Shown: positions 53,635 through 62,462, numbered from the stretch's first letter. The stretch: DNA of 64,000 nucleotides from GCA-2690565 sp002457235 (GCA_045565695.1 JBJLEZ010000008.1:83282-147281); one strand, 5' to 3'. Translations and numbers: made by a program. The notes: a model not told the origin generated them from the letters alone.

Positions 53635-55314
53635 TTACTCAGTCGATTCTAATGCGTCAACTTCGCGAGAGATCATCTCATTATAAAATCCGCCTAGACC
53701 TGTATTTTTGCTGAAACTTTTTATGTTGGATACCAAACGTTCGACTTCGTCTTCGGCGGCTTCGTATTCTTGAACATCTTTGGAGGCTAGGTATGTGATG
53801 ACTGCCATTTCTGAGTAATTGCTCATGTTCGATACTTCACCTTCTTTTAGTCGGAAAACAGCTTGAAACTCGTAGGGCTTTGCATCTTCTGGTTGGTTAT
53901 TATAACTGAAATCTGGATAGTGCTCGACAGTTAAGCCTAAAGCCTCAGCACCACTTAGAAAATCTTCACCGGATTCAACGATTGCTTCTAATTGAGATTT
54001 TACATCTTCGCCGTAGGTACTGAAAGCTGCTCGTATTTCTTCAGCGATGTAGTCCATTTTGACTTCATCGACTACGCTTTCAAAAGGAGGGATTTCTGAT
54101 GGAATGGTCGATTTATAGAGCAAGACAACATAGCCATTATCTGTTTTGTAAGGATCGGAGTAATAGCGATCGGGATTCAAATCAAAACCCGCTTGAAGGA
54201 GATTAGAGGGCAAGGCTTTACCATAGATATCGGATGCTGCATAAGGCTCAACATCCATTTCTGAAACTTCATAAGCGGCTAACATGTCCGCAAAGGCGTC
54301 AGAGCCGAGTTTAATTTCTTGGTCATACAAAGTGTAAACAAATTCACTGGCTAAAGATTCGGCTACTTTATTTTGTTCCTTGGCTTCCCAATTTGCTCGT
54401 GCGATGTCAGCGACCAATTCAAAAGTAATCACTTCATCTTGCGCATCAGTTGCTTCTTCTTTATCGGCACCTTCAGCATCCAAATCTATGATTGTCTCTT
54501 TTCCTGCACGGTATTCTGCATCAATGGACTCTTTATTCTCCAGATAGTATGCATTGAGTGTTTCCGTATCTGCTTCAGAGATTTGTGCAACAAGCGGGAA
54601 GCGAATAGAGCTTGTTTCAATTTTCTCGTCTGTTTCGTAAGCGACCTGCTGTGTTTCGAAATAGTCCTTAACCGCTGCTTCACTAGTGTCGATTTCAGGA
54701 TCAAATGTATTCGGATCTATCTTGATATTGTATAAATTATAAGCTGTATTTTGTTGGTCTAAAATAAACTGACTTTGCGGGGTCGTGTAGAAACCAGGTC
54801 CCTCAATCACTGAATTCAGGGCATCGATTTTGTAATCCACAATTAAGGTTTGTACAAATTGATTTTCGCTAATTTCTGGATTCACATTCACTAAGCTAAT
54901 GAAGTCGTTGTAGCTCTCAGGATCAAAGGCGCCCGACTCATCTTGAAAATACGCTAAGCCTTCAATGTAGGCTTTAAGCTCTTCCTGTGTTGGGTTTGGA
55001 AGGCCGATGTTCTCAATCAAATAGAGTTGAGCAATACGATTGGCTAATTCACTTTGAAATTGGTTTTGATTACGCAACTCTGATTTTGTTCTCAACAGGT
55101 AGCTTAAGCCGACTGTCCCTGCGAGTTCATCCATCACTCTTTGATTATTAACATCAATGCCTAAAATAAACCGCTCTTCATAGTTGCTTTCATCGGTGGT
55201 TAAGCCCGGGGTATTTCCGATGGTAAAAACAAAGGCAATAATGATCACTGCTAAAAGTGAAATGAATATCCAACGCCCGTGGCGTATTAGGTGATTTTGA
55301 ATCCAAGAGATCAT
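53635..55314 (-). CDS. PpiD/SurA-like membrane-anchored foldase
   Basis: The 559-residue protein starts MISWIQNHLIRHGRWIFISLLAVIIIAFVF, a cytoplasmic tip and one membrane helix as in PpiD. The following NQRVMDELAG and helices (LRNQNQFQSELANRIAQLYLIENIGLPNPTQEELKAYI) match the SurA N-terminal chaperone domain. A parvulin core is not clear: PYKTDNGYVVLLYKSTIPSEIPPFESV resembles its end only. It is therefore likely a chaperone without strong isomerase activity. The protein is very acidic, and its tail is periplasmic. Confidence 0.8.
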   Translation of the reverse strand: MISWIQNHLIRHGRWIFISLLAVIIIAFVFTIGNTPGLTTDESNYEERFILGIDVNNQRVMDELAGTVGLSYLLRTKSELRNQNQFQSELANRIAQLYLIENIGLPNPTQEELKAYIEGLAYFQDESGAFDPESYNDFISLVNVNPEISENQFVQTLIVDYKIDALNSVIEGPGFYTTPQSQFILDQQNTAYNLYNIKIDPNTFDPEIDTSEAAVKDYFETQQVAYETDEKIETSSIRFPLVAQISEADTETLNAYYLENKESIDAEYRAGKETIIDLDAEGADKEEATDAQDEVITFELVADIARANWEAKEQNKVAESLASEFVYTLYDQEIKLGSDAFADMLAAYEVSEMDVEPYAASDIYGKALPSNLLQAGFDLNPDRYYSDPYKTDNGYVVLLYKSTIPSEIPPFESVVDEVKMDYIAEEIRAAFSTYGEDVKSQLEAIVESGEDFLSGAEALGLTVEHYPDFSYNNQPEDAKPYEFQAVFRLKEGEVSNMSNYSEMAVITYLASKDVQEYEAAEDEVERLVSNIKSFSKNTGLGGFYNEMISREVDALESTE

Positions 55315-55376
55315 AATAATGTATAAATAAAGAGTCGTTTTGTTTAAGTTTTAGACCGCTGTCTGTCAACCCATTG

Positions 55377-56279
55377 CTATGGCTGCCAAGGAAAAATTAT
55401 TTCTAAAGGCAATCCAGAGTACTTAAGTAATCCGAGAAAGATAAAACTTGTCGCATTAAAAAGGGCGTGGAAAAAGATTGTTTTATAAATCGAGCCAGTT
55501 GATTCATAAATCCTTGCTAAAATAAATCCAATAAAGACTAAAGGGAGAAAGGAATTCAGGTTGTCATGGAGTAAGGCAAAGAGTGCCGCACTGACTAATT
55601 GAGCCACTAGAATTGTCTGCCGTGCTTTGAGAAACCGATACAAGCACCCACGGAAAATAATTTCTTCAATCATAGGAACAAAGGCAATACCCAGTACCGC
55701 AATCAAAAGATAATCAAACATCGGGATATCTTTGGCCATCAATTCGACTAAAGGCTGCACGGGAAACTCTTCGATTAGCGAATAATATTGAAGCAAGCCA
55801 AGGAAAAGGCTCCAAAGAAAAGAAATGACCCAAATCAGCGGAAGAAACTGAACGAATAGAATGAAACTGTGTTTGAAATCTTCTAAGAGATTCGCAGGGA
55901 CTAAATTTAAAGTGATCCTATTTTCTTTGAGATAAAATTTTTGGAAGAGAAAGTAATTGAGCAAAATTGGGCCATGCAATGTAAGAATAGAAAGTAGGGC
56001 AAGTTGCGGACTTAATTCAATCTCTTCACCTTCAGGCAAGATGGGCATAAATGCGGACAACAGGTTTTGTGCTAACAAAATTAAGAGAAACGCAGAAAAG
56101 ATGAAGAGCGAAAAATCAACCCACTGAATATTCCACTGAGGGAGCATCGAAGGGTTTTTTCCTAGGTGCAAAGGATTGCGGCGTTCTTTTTGAGCCCAAA
56201 TAAGAATACTGCCTATAATGATTCCCAAGAATAGAAAAGAGATCGCACTGGCGAATAAATTTGGCTGGTACTCCGTCAT
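55377..56279 (-). CDS. CPBP family intramembrane metalloprotease
   Basis: The 300-residue protein (ATG 56279, MTEYQPNLFASAISFLFLG) has about eight hydrophobic segments and the CPBP (CAAX protease and bacteriocin-processing) motifs: EEIIFRGCLYRFL (EExxxR), then ALFALLHDN and FFHALFNATSF with the metal-binding His residues. Its substrate is unknown. It starts 6 bases after the pyrC stop, so it is probably co-transcribed with pyrB-pyrC, although a metabolic link is not apparent. Confidence 0.85.
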   Translation of the reverse strand: MTEYQPNLFASAISFLFLGIIIGSILIWAQKERRNPLHLGKNPSMLPQWNIQWVDFSLFIFSAFLLILLAQNLLSAFMPILPEGEEIELSPQLALLSILTLHGPILLNYFLFQKFYLKENRITLNLVPANLLEDFKHSFILFVQFLPLIWVISFLWSLFLGLLQYYSLIEEFPVQPLVELMAKDIPMFDYLLIAVLGIAFVPMIEEIIFRGCLYRFLKARQTILVAQLVSAALFALLHDNLNSFLPLVFIGFILARIYESTGSIYKTIFFHALFNATSFIFLGLLKYSGLPLEIIFPWQP

Positions 56280-56285
56280 CAACAA

Positions 56286-57569
56286 TTATCTCAAGCGGAA
56301 GATCTCTTTGCCATCGACAAAAGTCGCTTTGACCTGACCTCGCAAAGTCCGACCATTCCATGGACAATTTCTCGATTTGCTTTTGAACGCTTCCGCATCG
56401 ACTGTCCACTTCTGATCGGGATCAAAAATACACACATCTCCTGAAGCACCTACCGATAGTGTCCCCGCCGGCAGATCACAGATTTCCGCTCCCTTGTGGG
56501 TCATCAAGGCAACTACTTCTTTAAGGGATAATTCCTTGCTGTGGTAGAGGGTTTCCAAAGTGCTGGCTAAGGCATTTTCTAAGCCGATAATCCCAAACGG
56601 TGCTTTATCAAATTCACAGTCTTTTTCCGTAGGCGAGTGGGGAGCATGATCGGTGGCGATGCAATCGAGCGTGCCATCCTTTAATCCTTCGATCAAAGCC
56701 AAGCGATCTTTTTCCGTACGCAAAGGCGGGTTCATTTTGAACAATGTATTATAATCACCGATACAAGTATCGGTAAACTCAATGTGGTGTGGGCTTGCTT
56801 CACCGGTCACATTAATGCCTCTCGCTTTCGCATTGCGAAGGAGTTCGACCGAATGATAAGAACTCACATGTTGCATATGGATACGAGCACCCGTCAGTTC
56901 CGATAAAATAATATTACGAGCGACAATGATATCCTCCGCTGCCCTCGGCCAGCCCTTCAGTCCCAACTTCAGGGAAACTTCACCCTCATGCATCACCGCA
57001 TTTTCGGTTAAGCTGCCATCTTGGCAATGATCCATAATTGGCAAGTGGTGCAAAGTCGCATATTCCACCGCACGCCGCATAATCTCGTTATTTTGAATAC
57101 AGAGACCATCATCGGTCACCGCAACAATACCCGCTTGCTTCAGTTGTCCGGTCGGCGCAAGGGCTTCACCCTTCATACCAATCGTCAAACAACCCGTGGT
57201 GTAAACATGGATCACCGCTTCCTTTTCTATGCTATTGTTGATCCGTTCAAGCGTGCCCGCATTATCACAGACAGGGGAGGTGTTTGGCATACAAACCACG
57301 GAGGTGTATCCGCCCGCTGCCGCTGCCCTCGAACCACTGGCAATATCCTCCTTATGGGTCTGACCTGGCTCTCGAAAATGAACATGGATATCCACTAAGC
57401 CCGGTGCCACCACCAAACCCTTCGCATCAAAATGACTCGCTTCCGCCTTTTCCGCATCGCTCAGTTTATCCACAATCAAACCATCCTTGATAAAGACATC
57501 ACCTATGCCTTCTCGGTCATTCGCTGGATCGATTACCAATCCATTTTTTATCCAAGTATATTGCGTCAT
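56286..57569 (-). CDS. pyrC: Dihydroorotase
   Basis: PyrC closes the ring of dihydroorotate in pyrimidine synthesis. The 427-residue protein is the type I amidohydrolase form: metal-binding VDIHVHFREPGQTHKEDI, later the zinc His residues in MDHCQDG and MQHVSS, and the catalytic Asp in CIATDHAPHSPTEK. The gene follows pyrB after 23 bases. Type I dihydroorotases often form a complex with PyrB, and the gene order fits this. Confidence 0.96.
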   Translation of the reverse strand: MTQYTWIKNGLVIDPANDREGIGDVFIKDGLIVDKLSDAEKAEASHFDAKGLVVAPGLVDIHVHFREPGQTHKEDIASGSRAAAAGGYTSVVCMPNTSPVCDNAGTLERINNSIEKEAVIHVYTTGCLTIGMKGEALAPTGQLKQAGIVAVTDDGLCIQNNEIMRRAVEYATLHHLPIMDHCQDGSLTENAVMHEGEVSLKLGLKGWPRAAEDIIVARNIILSELTGARIHMQHVSSYHSVELLRNAKARGINVTGEASPHHIEFTDTCIGDYNTLFKMNPPLRTEKDRLALIEGLKDGTLDCIATDHAPHSPTEKDCEFDKAPFGIIGLENALASTLETLYHSKELSLKEVVALMTHKGAEICDLPAGTLSVGASGDVCIFDPDQKWTVDAEAFKSKSRNCPWNGRTLRGQVKATFVDGKEIFRLR

Positions 57570-57592
57570 AATTTAGGCTTAAATTTAAAAGG

Positions 57593-58567
57593 TTATTTCG
57601 GTAGGCTGATTTTTGTTTGTGTGTGGGCGGCGTGACAAAGATGGAGAATCGCCATGCGTACAAACACTCCATTTTTCACCTGTTCTAAAATCACTGAGTT
57701 ACTTGAGTCCGCCAGTTTGGAATCAATTTCCACACCTCGATTGATTGGTCCCGGATGCATGATGATTGCGTTCGGCTTGATCCAATGGGCACGACGCTCA
57801 TTCAAACCAAAACTCGTGGTGTATTCACCAATCGAAGGAAAGTGGGTAGAGGTTTGTCGCTCATGCTGAATCCGCAGAAGCATAATCGCATCCGCATCTT
57901 CCAAAGCATCCTTTAAATTATGCGATACCGTCACACCCATCGCTTCAAATTCTTTCGGCACCAAAGTATTCGGCCCCGCTAAAGTCACCTTAGCACCCAA
58001 CTTCAAAAGACAATGTATATTTGAGCGAGCCACTCGGCTGAATAAAATATCCCCCAAAATCGTCACCTTCTTATTTTTCACATCTCCTAAACGCTCCGTC
58101 AAAGTAAAGGTATCGAGAAGAGCTTGGGTCGGGTGGGCGTGTGAACCATCCCCCGCATTGATGATCGGAGTGTCCACGGTCTTTGATAAATAATCGGCAG
58201 AACCTGAGGACGAATGACGCATGATGATCACATCTGCACCCAGTGCGACTATATTGCGCGCCGTATCCTTTAGGGATTCTCCCTTGCTCAAACTACTCGC
58301 ACCACCACTGACACGGATACAGTCCGCCGACAAACGTTTACAGGCGATTTCAAAAGCCAGACGAGTTCGGGTACTCGGTTCTAAGAAAAGATTGATCACG
58401 GTTCGGCCCTCAAGAGCATCAAACTTCAGTTGCCCCGACTCTGTTCCTTGCTTATAGTAACGAGCCAATGAAAAAATAGTATTTATATCAGCCAGTGAGA
58501 GCGGTTCAATGCTGATTAAATTTTGTTTTTCCCAAGTTAGTACACGACTCATTATTTGTGAATTCAT
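57593..58567 (-). CDS. pyrB: Aspartate carbamoyltransferase, catalytic subunit
   Basis: It joins carbamoyl phosphate and aspartate. The 324-residue protein has the carbamoyl phosphate site FLEPSTRTRLAFEIACKRL and the block HAHPTQALLDTFTLTERLG, with LLRIQHERQ and MHPGPINRGVEID near the C-terminus. No pyrI-type regulatory gene is near, so it is the unregulated class or the one that pairs with dihydroorotase. The ATG at 58567 gives MNSQIMSRV; a start at 58552 is also possible. GC content of pyrBC looks higher than average here (by eye). Confidence 0.96.
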   Translation of the reverse strand: MNSQIMSRVLTWEKQNLISIEPLSLADINTIFSLARYYKQGTESGQLKFDALEGRTVINLFLEPSTRTRLAFEIACKRLSADCIRVSGGASSLSKGESLKDTARNIVALGADVIIMRHSSSGSADYLSKTVDTPIINAGDGSHAHPTQALLDTFTLTERLGDVKNKKVTILGDILFSRVARSNIHCLLKLGAKVTLAGPNTLVPKEFEAMGVTVSHNLKDALEDADAIMLLRIQHERQTSTHFPSIGEYTTSFGLNERRAHWIKPNAIIMHPGPINRGVEIDSKLADSSNSVILEQVKNGVFVRMAILHLCHAAHTQTKISLPK

Positions 58568-58850
58568 TCAAGTAATGCTATATTTTATTAAAATTCAAGC
58601 GGTTAATTTTGAATCAAGCAGAAAAAATTCAGGATTGTTTTCTTTTTTAATTCGGTCTAACTATAGGATTCCTGTTCTTTGAAAGTATGATTGCATTCCA
58701 CGCAACCAAGCGGTTTGTGATTCCATACGTTTCAAATTATCATTTAAAATTTTAATTTGGGGGTGTACCGGATTCGACCTCTTGCCGTAGCCTGAGGCTG
58801 CATGTCGGAGATAATGGAGGCTCCGTATCAATCCATTACAAAAATTAATT

Positions 58851-58880
58851 GGCGAAGAACAATTCGCTCTTGCTGCTTAG
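58851..58880 (+). other. tmRNA tag reading frame
   Basis: GGC GAA GAA CAA TTC GCT CTT GCT GCT TAG encodes GEEQFALAA and stop; with the Ala from the tRNA part the tag would be AGEEQFALAA. The ALAA end is the classical ClpXP degradation signal. The resume codon GGC (Gly) rather than GCN is inferred from frame and length. Confidence 0.75.
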
Positions 58881-59078
58881 TTCAGCAACGTCTCTACCTA
58901 GACACCTACTATAGACTAGAGGCGCCGACTAGTAGGCATAGCTTATGTGTTTGTCTTCACTCATAAGTCGTATCTTTGAAGACATGGAAATTAAAGAGTG
59001 TGCTTTTTCACGCTTTAAGGACGACAATAAATAAAAAGATAAACATGTAGATGCCCCTTGTGAACACAAGAGACACGC

Positions 59079-59105
59079 GGGTTCGACTCCCAGCCACCTC
59101 CACCA
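59079..59105 (+). other. Candidate attachment site attL at the ssrA 3' end
   Basis: The T arm and acceptor end of ssrA, just 47 bases before the integrase gene. Tyrosine recombinases of this kind commonly use tRNA or tmRNA 3' ends as attB and restore the gene on insertion. The matching attR would be a copy of this end to the right; I find none up to 64000. Confidence 0.45.
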
Positions 59106-59124
59106 TTTTTGCCTGAGTTTTTAT

Positions 59125-59140
59125 GCGGTCTGTAGGCCGC
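59125..59140 (+). other. Hairpin between ssrA and integrase
   Basis: GCGGTC and GGCCGC form a stem with one G-T pair and a short loop. It is followed by TTAAGG, not a T run, so it may end ssrA weakly or be part of the recombination arm region. Confidence 0.35.
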
Positions 59141-59151
59141 TTAAGGCATTA

Positions 59152-60282
59152 TTGTCAGATTGCTGTCAGAAAATAGAGTATCCGATAGGTTCGGGTATCT
59201 ATATAAAACAGATTCAAAACTCTTCTTATGAGAAGAAATACTTCACATCCTACCAAGTCTATATTCCAGAGATATTTACTGGAAAGACTCGGGTAAGAAA
59301 ACAGTTCAAGTCTTTGCTATTAGCCAAAGATTATGCTGAGCTCACTGTCAGAGGACAGAAAAAGTTCGGAGAAGCTTTCTTTAATATTGAGCCTAATAGG
59401 ATTTTTAAGCAGCGAAACAAAACTTCTTATAAGTTGTATGAAGTGATTGATATCATATTAAGTATAAAAAGAGAGTTGCTTAATAAGGGTACTTTAAGGA
59501 CTAGAACAGAGAAAAGCTTTAGATCACTATCTAAGAACATTAATAAATATTTTAAAGACAGATACATTTCAGAGATAACTTTAGAATGTATAAAAAACTG
59601 GATTAACAGTTTAGAGGTATCAAGAAGAACAAAGTTAAATAATCTAAATGCTCTAAGAGAGATCTTTAATTTTGCGCAAGCAAGAAACATAATTTCAAAA
59701 AATCCAATCAAGGACATTACTAATATAGACATTAAAGAATGTCTCGGAATTATATCGTATAAAGAACCCGATATACTCACTGTTGAGCAGACACAATTAG
59801 CCTTAAAAGCTGCGAAAAAAGAAGTTAAACTTCAATTATTGCCCGCCATTACACTTGGGCTTTTCTGCGGGCTTAGAACAGAAGAATTAAAGAGATTAAT
59901 GTGGGATGACGTAAACCTTAAAGAAGGTTTTGTAACTATTGGAGCTTCGATAGCTAAAAAAAGAAGAATAAGAAATGTTACACTTCCTTTAAACAGTATC
60001 GATATCTTAACCCCTTTTTATAGAAAAGGGGAAGGGGTTTCACCTAATAAATATTGTTCTGAATTTGAGAAAAAAATTAGAAGATTAAAGAAATCTTCCG
60101 GATTATATTGGGGAAGCAACGCCTTACGCCATAGCTTCGGGAGCTATCATTATGCCTTACACGGCGATAGCTTGCGGACTAGTCGGGAAATGGGGCACCG
60201 AAATGGAGACGACGTACTATTTACTTACTATCGAAAACTTGTTTCTAAGAAACAATCTATAGAATATTTTAATATTAAATAA
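59152..60282 (+). CDS. Tyrosine recombinase / phage-type integrase
   Basis: The 376-residue protein has an N-terminal arm-binding region (FTSYQVYIPEIFTGKTRVRKQFKS), a core-binding SAM-like domain (about 90-185) and a catalytic domain. Visible catalytic residues are Arg242 (CGLRTEEL), Arg326 in NALRHSF, His349 (MGH) and Tyr359 or Tyr360 (FTYYRKL). Asn323 replaces the first His of the HxxR box. The start is TTG at 59152; there is no ATG before the catalytic domain and no in-frame ATG upstream. It lies directly behind ssrA and is AT-rich, as expected for an integrated island. Confidence 0.9.
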   Translation: MSDCCQKIEYPIGSGIYIKQIQNSSYEKKYFTSYQVYIPEIFTGKTRVRKQFKSLLLAKDYAELTVRGQKKFGEAFFNIEPNRIFKQRNKTSYKLYEVIDIILSIKRELLNKGTLRTRTEKSFRSLSKNINKYFKDRYISEITLECIKNWINSLEVSRRTKLNNLNALREIFNFAQARNIISKNPIKDITNIDIKECLGIISYKEPDILTVEQTQLALKAAKKEVKLQLLPAITLGLFCGLRTEELKRLMWDDVNLKEGFVTIGASIAKKRRIRNVTLPLNSIDILTPFYRKGEGVSPNKYCSEFEKKIRRLKKSSGLYWGSNALRHSFGSYHYALHGDSLRTSREMGHRNGDDVLFTYYRKLVSKKQSIEYFNIK

Positions 60283-60703
60283 ATGTCGATTAGACAGTTA
60301 TTTTTAGATACAGCTTCGCCATCAGCGATGCTGAAACGAAACTACTTTCATTGCTCTTATACAATAAAAGGGACTAGGTATTATCGATTAATTTATCCAT
60401 AACTTCGTCGCCAATTTTTTACCCTCCCTTCACGCTATCTCAGAGGAGGAAACCTATACTTGGGAAGCTGCCCCTTCTTCCGAAGAGTACCAAATTACTT
60501 AGCCAAGCACCGTTTAAGTTTTACTTCTTTTCAGAGGCTAATCTGTCTCGCCGTAACGTCTGTAATTTAAAGATTTGCGAGAGGAAATCTGTTAGGTTCT
60601 GTTATATTGAATAATACCATACTTGGCAAATTGAAATGTGCCCAAATGGCGTTTTTTCTAGACACCTAAGATATCTCTTAGCATAATAATTATTCTAAAA
60701 TAT
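60283..60703. other. 421-base region without genes, mostly repeat copy 1
   Basis: After the integrase stop come about 80 bases without clear signal, then the 294-base repeat (60366-60659), then a short AT-rich leader before the ATG at 60704. Confidence 0.6.
60366..60659. repeat. 294-base direct repeat, copy 1
   Basis: Begins AAAAGGGACTAGGTATTATC and ends CGTTTTTTCT. It is matched by 61521-61813 with three substitutions and one missing base. It has no terminal inverted repeats, no long open frame and no obvious attC or IS features. On the minus strand one short frame reads EVMDKLIDNT near the left end, after a stop. Confidence 0.9.
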
Positions 60704-61513
60704 ATGAGTTTTTTGAATAAAATGTTTAGTGGGTTTTTTAGGATAACCATTTTTATGATTGGTTTACCTTTGATGGTTTTATGGTGGATTATGTCGCAAA
60801 TTGAGTACTGTAGTTCAGACGAGCGTAGATTTGAGTCAGTAATTGGTAAAACTTTTCCAATTATAAATTATTTAGATACGTGGGTAGATATTGGCGACTC
60901 ATCTTTGAAAGTACTAAAAAATGGAGATATCTCCATTAAATTCAAAATGTCCCCAACCGAGAATAGGGTCTTTCAATTAGATCAATCTACGGGAACGGGA
61001 TATTTGGGTTCGAAGAAATCATTCAATACTGTGAACTTTTCTCTAAGAGATAGTGATGGTTATGTAATTCACACTTTTAGTTTAAGTGAATTTACTCGAG
61101 GATTAGATGACAATGATGAGGTGACTTCTCTTAGCTGTGTTCAAGCTTATCGACTAGGTAGTAGTGTATATAGATATGAAATGAAAATGGGTTTTGTCTA
61201 TACAGATAAAATAGTCTTAGACAGTTGGAGTGGAATTGAGTTAATGGAAAATATTGAATCTCAAAATAACCTAAGTCTACTTGATTACTATAAAATGAGT
61301 TTAAAAGATAGATTAAGGTATGTGGATAAACGCATAAGAAATATTAAAGTGGGGATGACATATGATGAGATGGTGGCATCAATGGAGGGTATAAAGCCTC
61401 AAGAAAAGAGCAAAGGAGAAATTTTATACAAAGGCTCTTGCAGATATGGTAATTATGTTGTCTACTTCCACAATTCGGGTGGAGTAAAGGCCATTCAATT
61501 GGAAAAACTTTGA
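60704..61513 (+). CDS. Membrane-anchored protein with BamE/SmpA-like C-terminus
   Basis: The 269-residue protein has a membrane helix near the N-terminus (about 10-30, FFRITIFMIGLPLMVLWWIM), a middle part of about 180 residues with mixed strands that I do not recognise, and a C-terminal region IRNIKVGMTYDEMVASMEGIKP that fits the SmpA/OmlA (BamE) pattern of a VGMT-type helix before a beta sheet. BamE-like folds mostly serve outer-membrane or inhibitor roles. It is flanked on both sides by the 294-base repeat, in the same orientation. Function unknown. Confidence 0.6.
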   Translation: MSFLNKMFSGFFRITIFMIGLPLMVLWWIMSQIEYCSSDERRFESVIGKTFPIINYLDTWVDIGDSSLKVLKNGDISIKFKMSPTENRVFQLDQSTGTGYLGSKKSFNTVNFSLRDSDGYVIHTFSLSEFTRGLDDNDEVTSLSCVQAYRLGSSVYRYEMKMGFVYTDKIVLDSWSGIELMENIESQNNLSLLDYYKMSLKDRLRYVDKRIRNIKVGMTYDEMVASMEGIKPQEKSKGEILYKGSCRYGNYVVYFHNSGGVKAIQLEKL

Positions 61514-61846
61514 TGCTAGGAAAAGGGACTAGGTATTATCGATCAATTTATCCATAACTTCGTCGCCAATTTTTTACCCTCCCTTCACGCTATCTCAGAG
61601 GAGGAAACCTATACTTGGGAAGCTGCCCCTTCTTCCGAAGAGTGCCAAATTACTTAGCCAAGCACCGTTTAAGTTTTACTTCTTTTCAGAGGCTAATCTG
61701 TCTCGCCGTAACGTCTGTAATTTAAAGATTTGCGAGAGGAAATCTGTTAGGTTCGTTATATTGAATAATACCATACTTGGCAAATTGAAATGTGCCCAAA
61801 TGACGTTTTTTCTTGAGGCTTTTTTACACTCACATAAGATTTTTCT
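61514..61846. other. 333-base region, mostly repeat copy 2
   Basis: Seven bases after the ORF stop begins repeat copy 2 (61521-61813). It is followed by CTTGAGGCTTTTTTA, which equals the second arm and T tract of a terminator seen complete at 63869, and then by the ATG of the first signal-peptide gene at 61847. Confidence 0.6.
61521..61813. repeat. 294-base direct repeat, copy 2
   Basis: 293 bases. Differences from copy 1: GATCAAT for GATTAAT, GAGTGCC for GAGTACC, AAATGACG for AAATGGCG, and one base lost in GGTTCGTT. The copies are in direct orientation around the gene at 60704. Confidence 0.9.
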
Positions 61847-62458
61847 ATGAAAAATTTACTCCTTATATTTTCAGTGCTTTTAAGCACTTCCTTGTCTGCT
61901 GTTACATTTAACTTTGATGGCTTTGAATTATACGAAAATGGAATGCTTGTTGATTCATTGCACCCACTCAGCAACATTACAAATGGTGAACTAAACTGGA
62001 GCGGTAGTTTTGAATTATCTTCTAGCAGTGGAAATTTATCGGACTCAGTCACAGGCTTTTCGTTTTCTATTGAACAAAATGGGGAGCAAAGGTCTTATAC
62101 TAACTTTACGACCATATTTGAGCCAACTAATTGGTTATTCAGTTACCGTGATAACGGAGATATGCTAATAAGTCTACCTAATTCGCATCTTGACCAATCA
62201 CAGCATATGTATGATGCAGTTGTTTTATATCCGGAAAATGATGCTGCTATCATATATTTTAACTATATGGTGAACAGACATATTGCTATTTCTAGCAGCG
62301 GGTATTCTTACATAGGAGTGGAAGACTACGATGCGAGTAATCCCAATCAACCACTTACTCCTCTTGAGTTGGTATTTACAGCAGTCCCAGAGCCTTCAAC
62401 CTATGCTTTAATCCTTGGAGCACTAGTACTAGGATTTGTAGCATTAAGAAGAAAATAA
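61847..62458 (+). CDS. Secreted PEP-CTERM protein (signal-peptide family, copy 1)
   Basis: The 203-residue protein starts with the signal peptide MKNLLLIFSVLLSTSLSA. It ends with AVPEPSTYALILGALVLGFVALRRK, the PEP-CTERM signal: a VPEP motif, a membrane helix and basic residues, processed by exosortase. The mature part of about 155 residues is beta-rich, with no known domain. This is the only member of the array with a sorting tail. The DNA of the signal peptide contains AGTGCTTTTAAGCACT at 61873-61888. The next gene starts 4 bases after the stop. Confidence 0.8.
   Translation: MKNLLLIFSVLLSTSLSAVTFNFDGFELYENGMLVDSLHPLSNITNGELNWSGSFELSSSSGNLSDSVTGFSFSIEQNGEQRSYTNFTTIFEPTNWLFSYRDNGDMLISLPNSHLDQSQHMYDAVVLYPENDAAIIYFNYMVNRHIAISSSGYSYIGVEDYDASNPNQPLTPLELVFTAVPEPSTYALILGALVLGFVALRRK
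61873..61888. repeat. Inverted repeat inside signal-peptide code, copy 1
   Basis: AGTGCTT-TT-AAGCACT, a perfect 7-base inverted repeat, at 26 bases after the start codon. The same sequence occurs at 62489, 63113 and 63949. Confidence 0.85.
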
Positions 62459-62462
62459 TTTT

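Larger units (their letters stand above)
58759..59105 (+). ncRNA. ssrA: Transfer-messenger RNA
   Basis: The 5' end GGGGGTGTACCGGATTCGACC and the 3' end with T arm GGGTTCGACTCCC and CCACCTCCACCA form the tRNA-like part; GGGGGTG pairs with CACCTCC (one G-T pair). The length is 347 bases with encoded CCA. Inside is the tag frame. tmRNA rescues stalled ribosomes with SmpB. Its 3' end is a frequent integration site, and an integrase follows here. Confidence 0.96.

Noticed and set aside
60366..61813. Integron-type attC sites framing a gene cassette
   Set aside because: A GTTAGGT core-like heptamer occurs in the repeat, but there is no matching partner core, the unit is 294 bases long, and the recombinase at 59152 lacks a recognisable integron-specific insertion.
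60366..61813. Insertion sequence or composite transposon
   Set aside because: The repeats have no terminal inverted repeats, no transposase frame and no visible target duplications.
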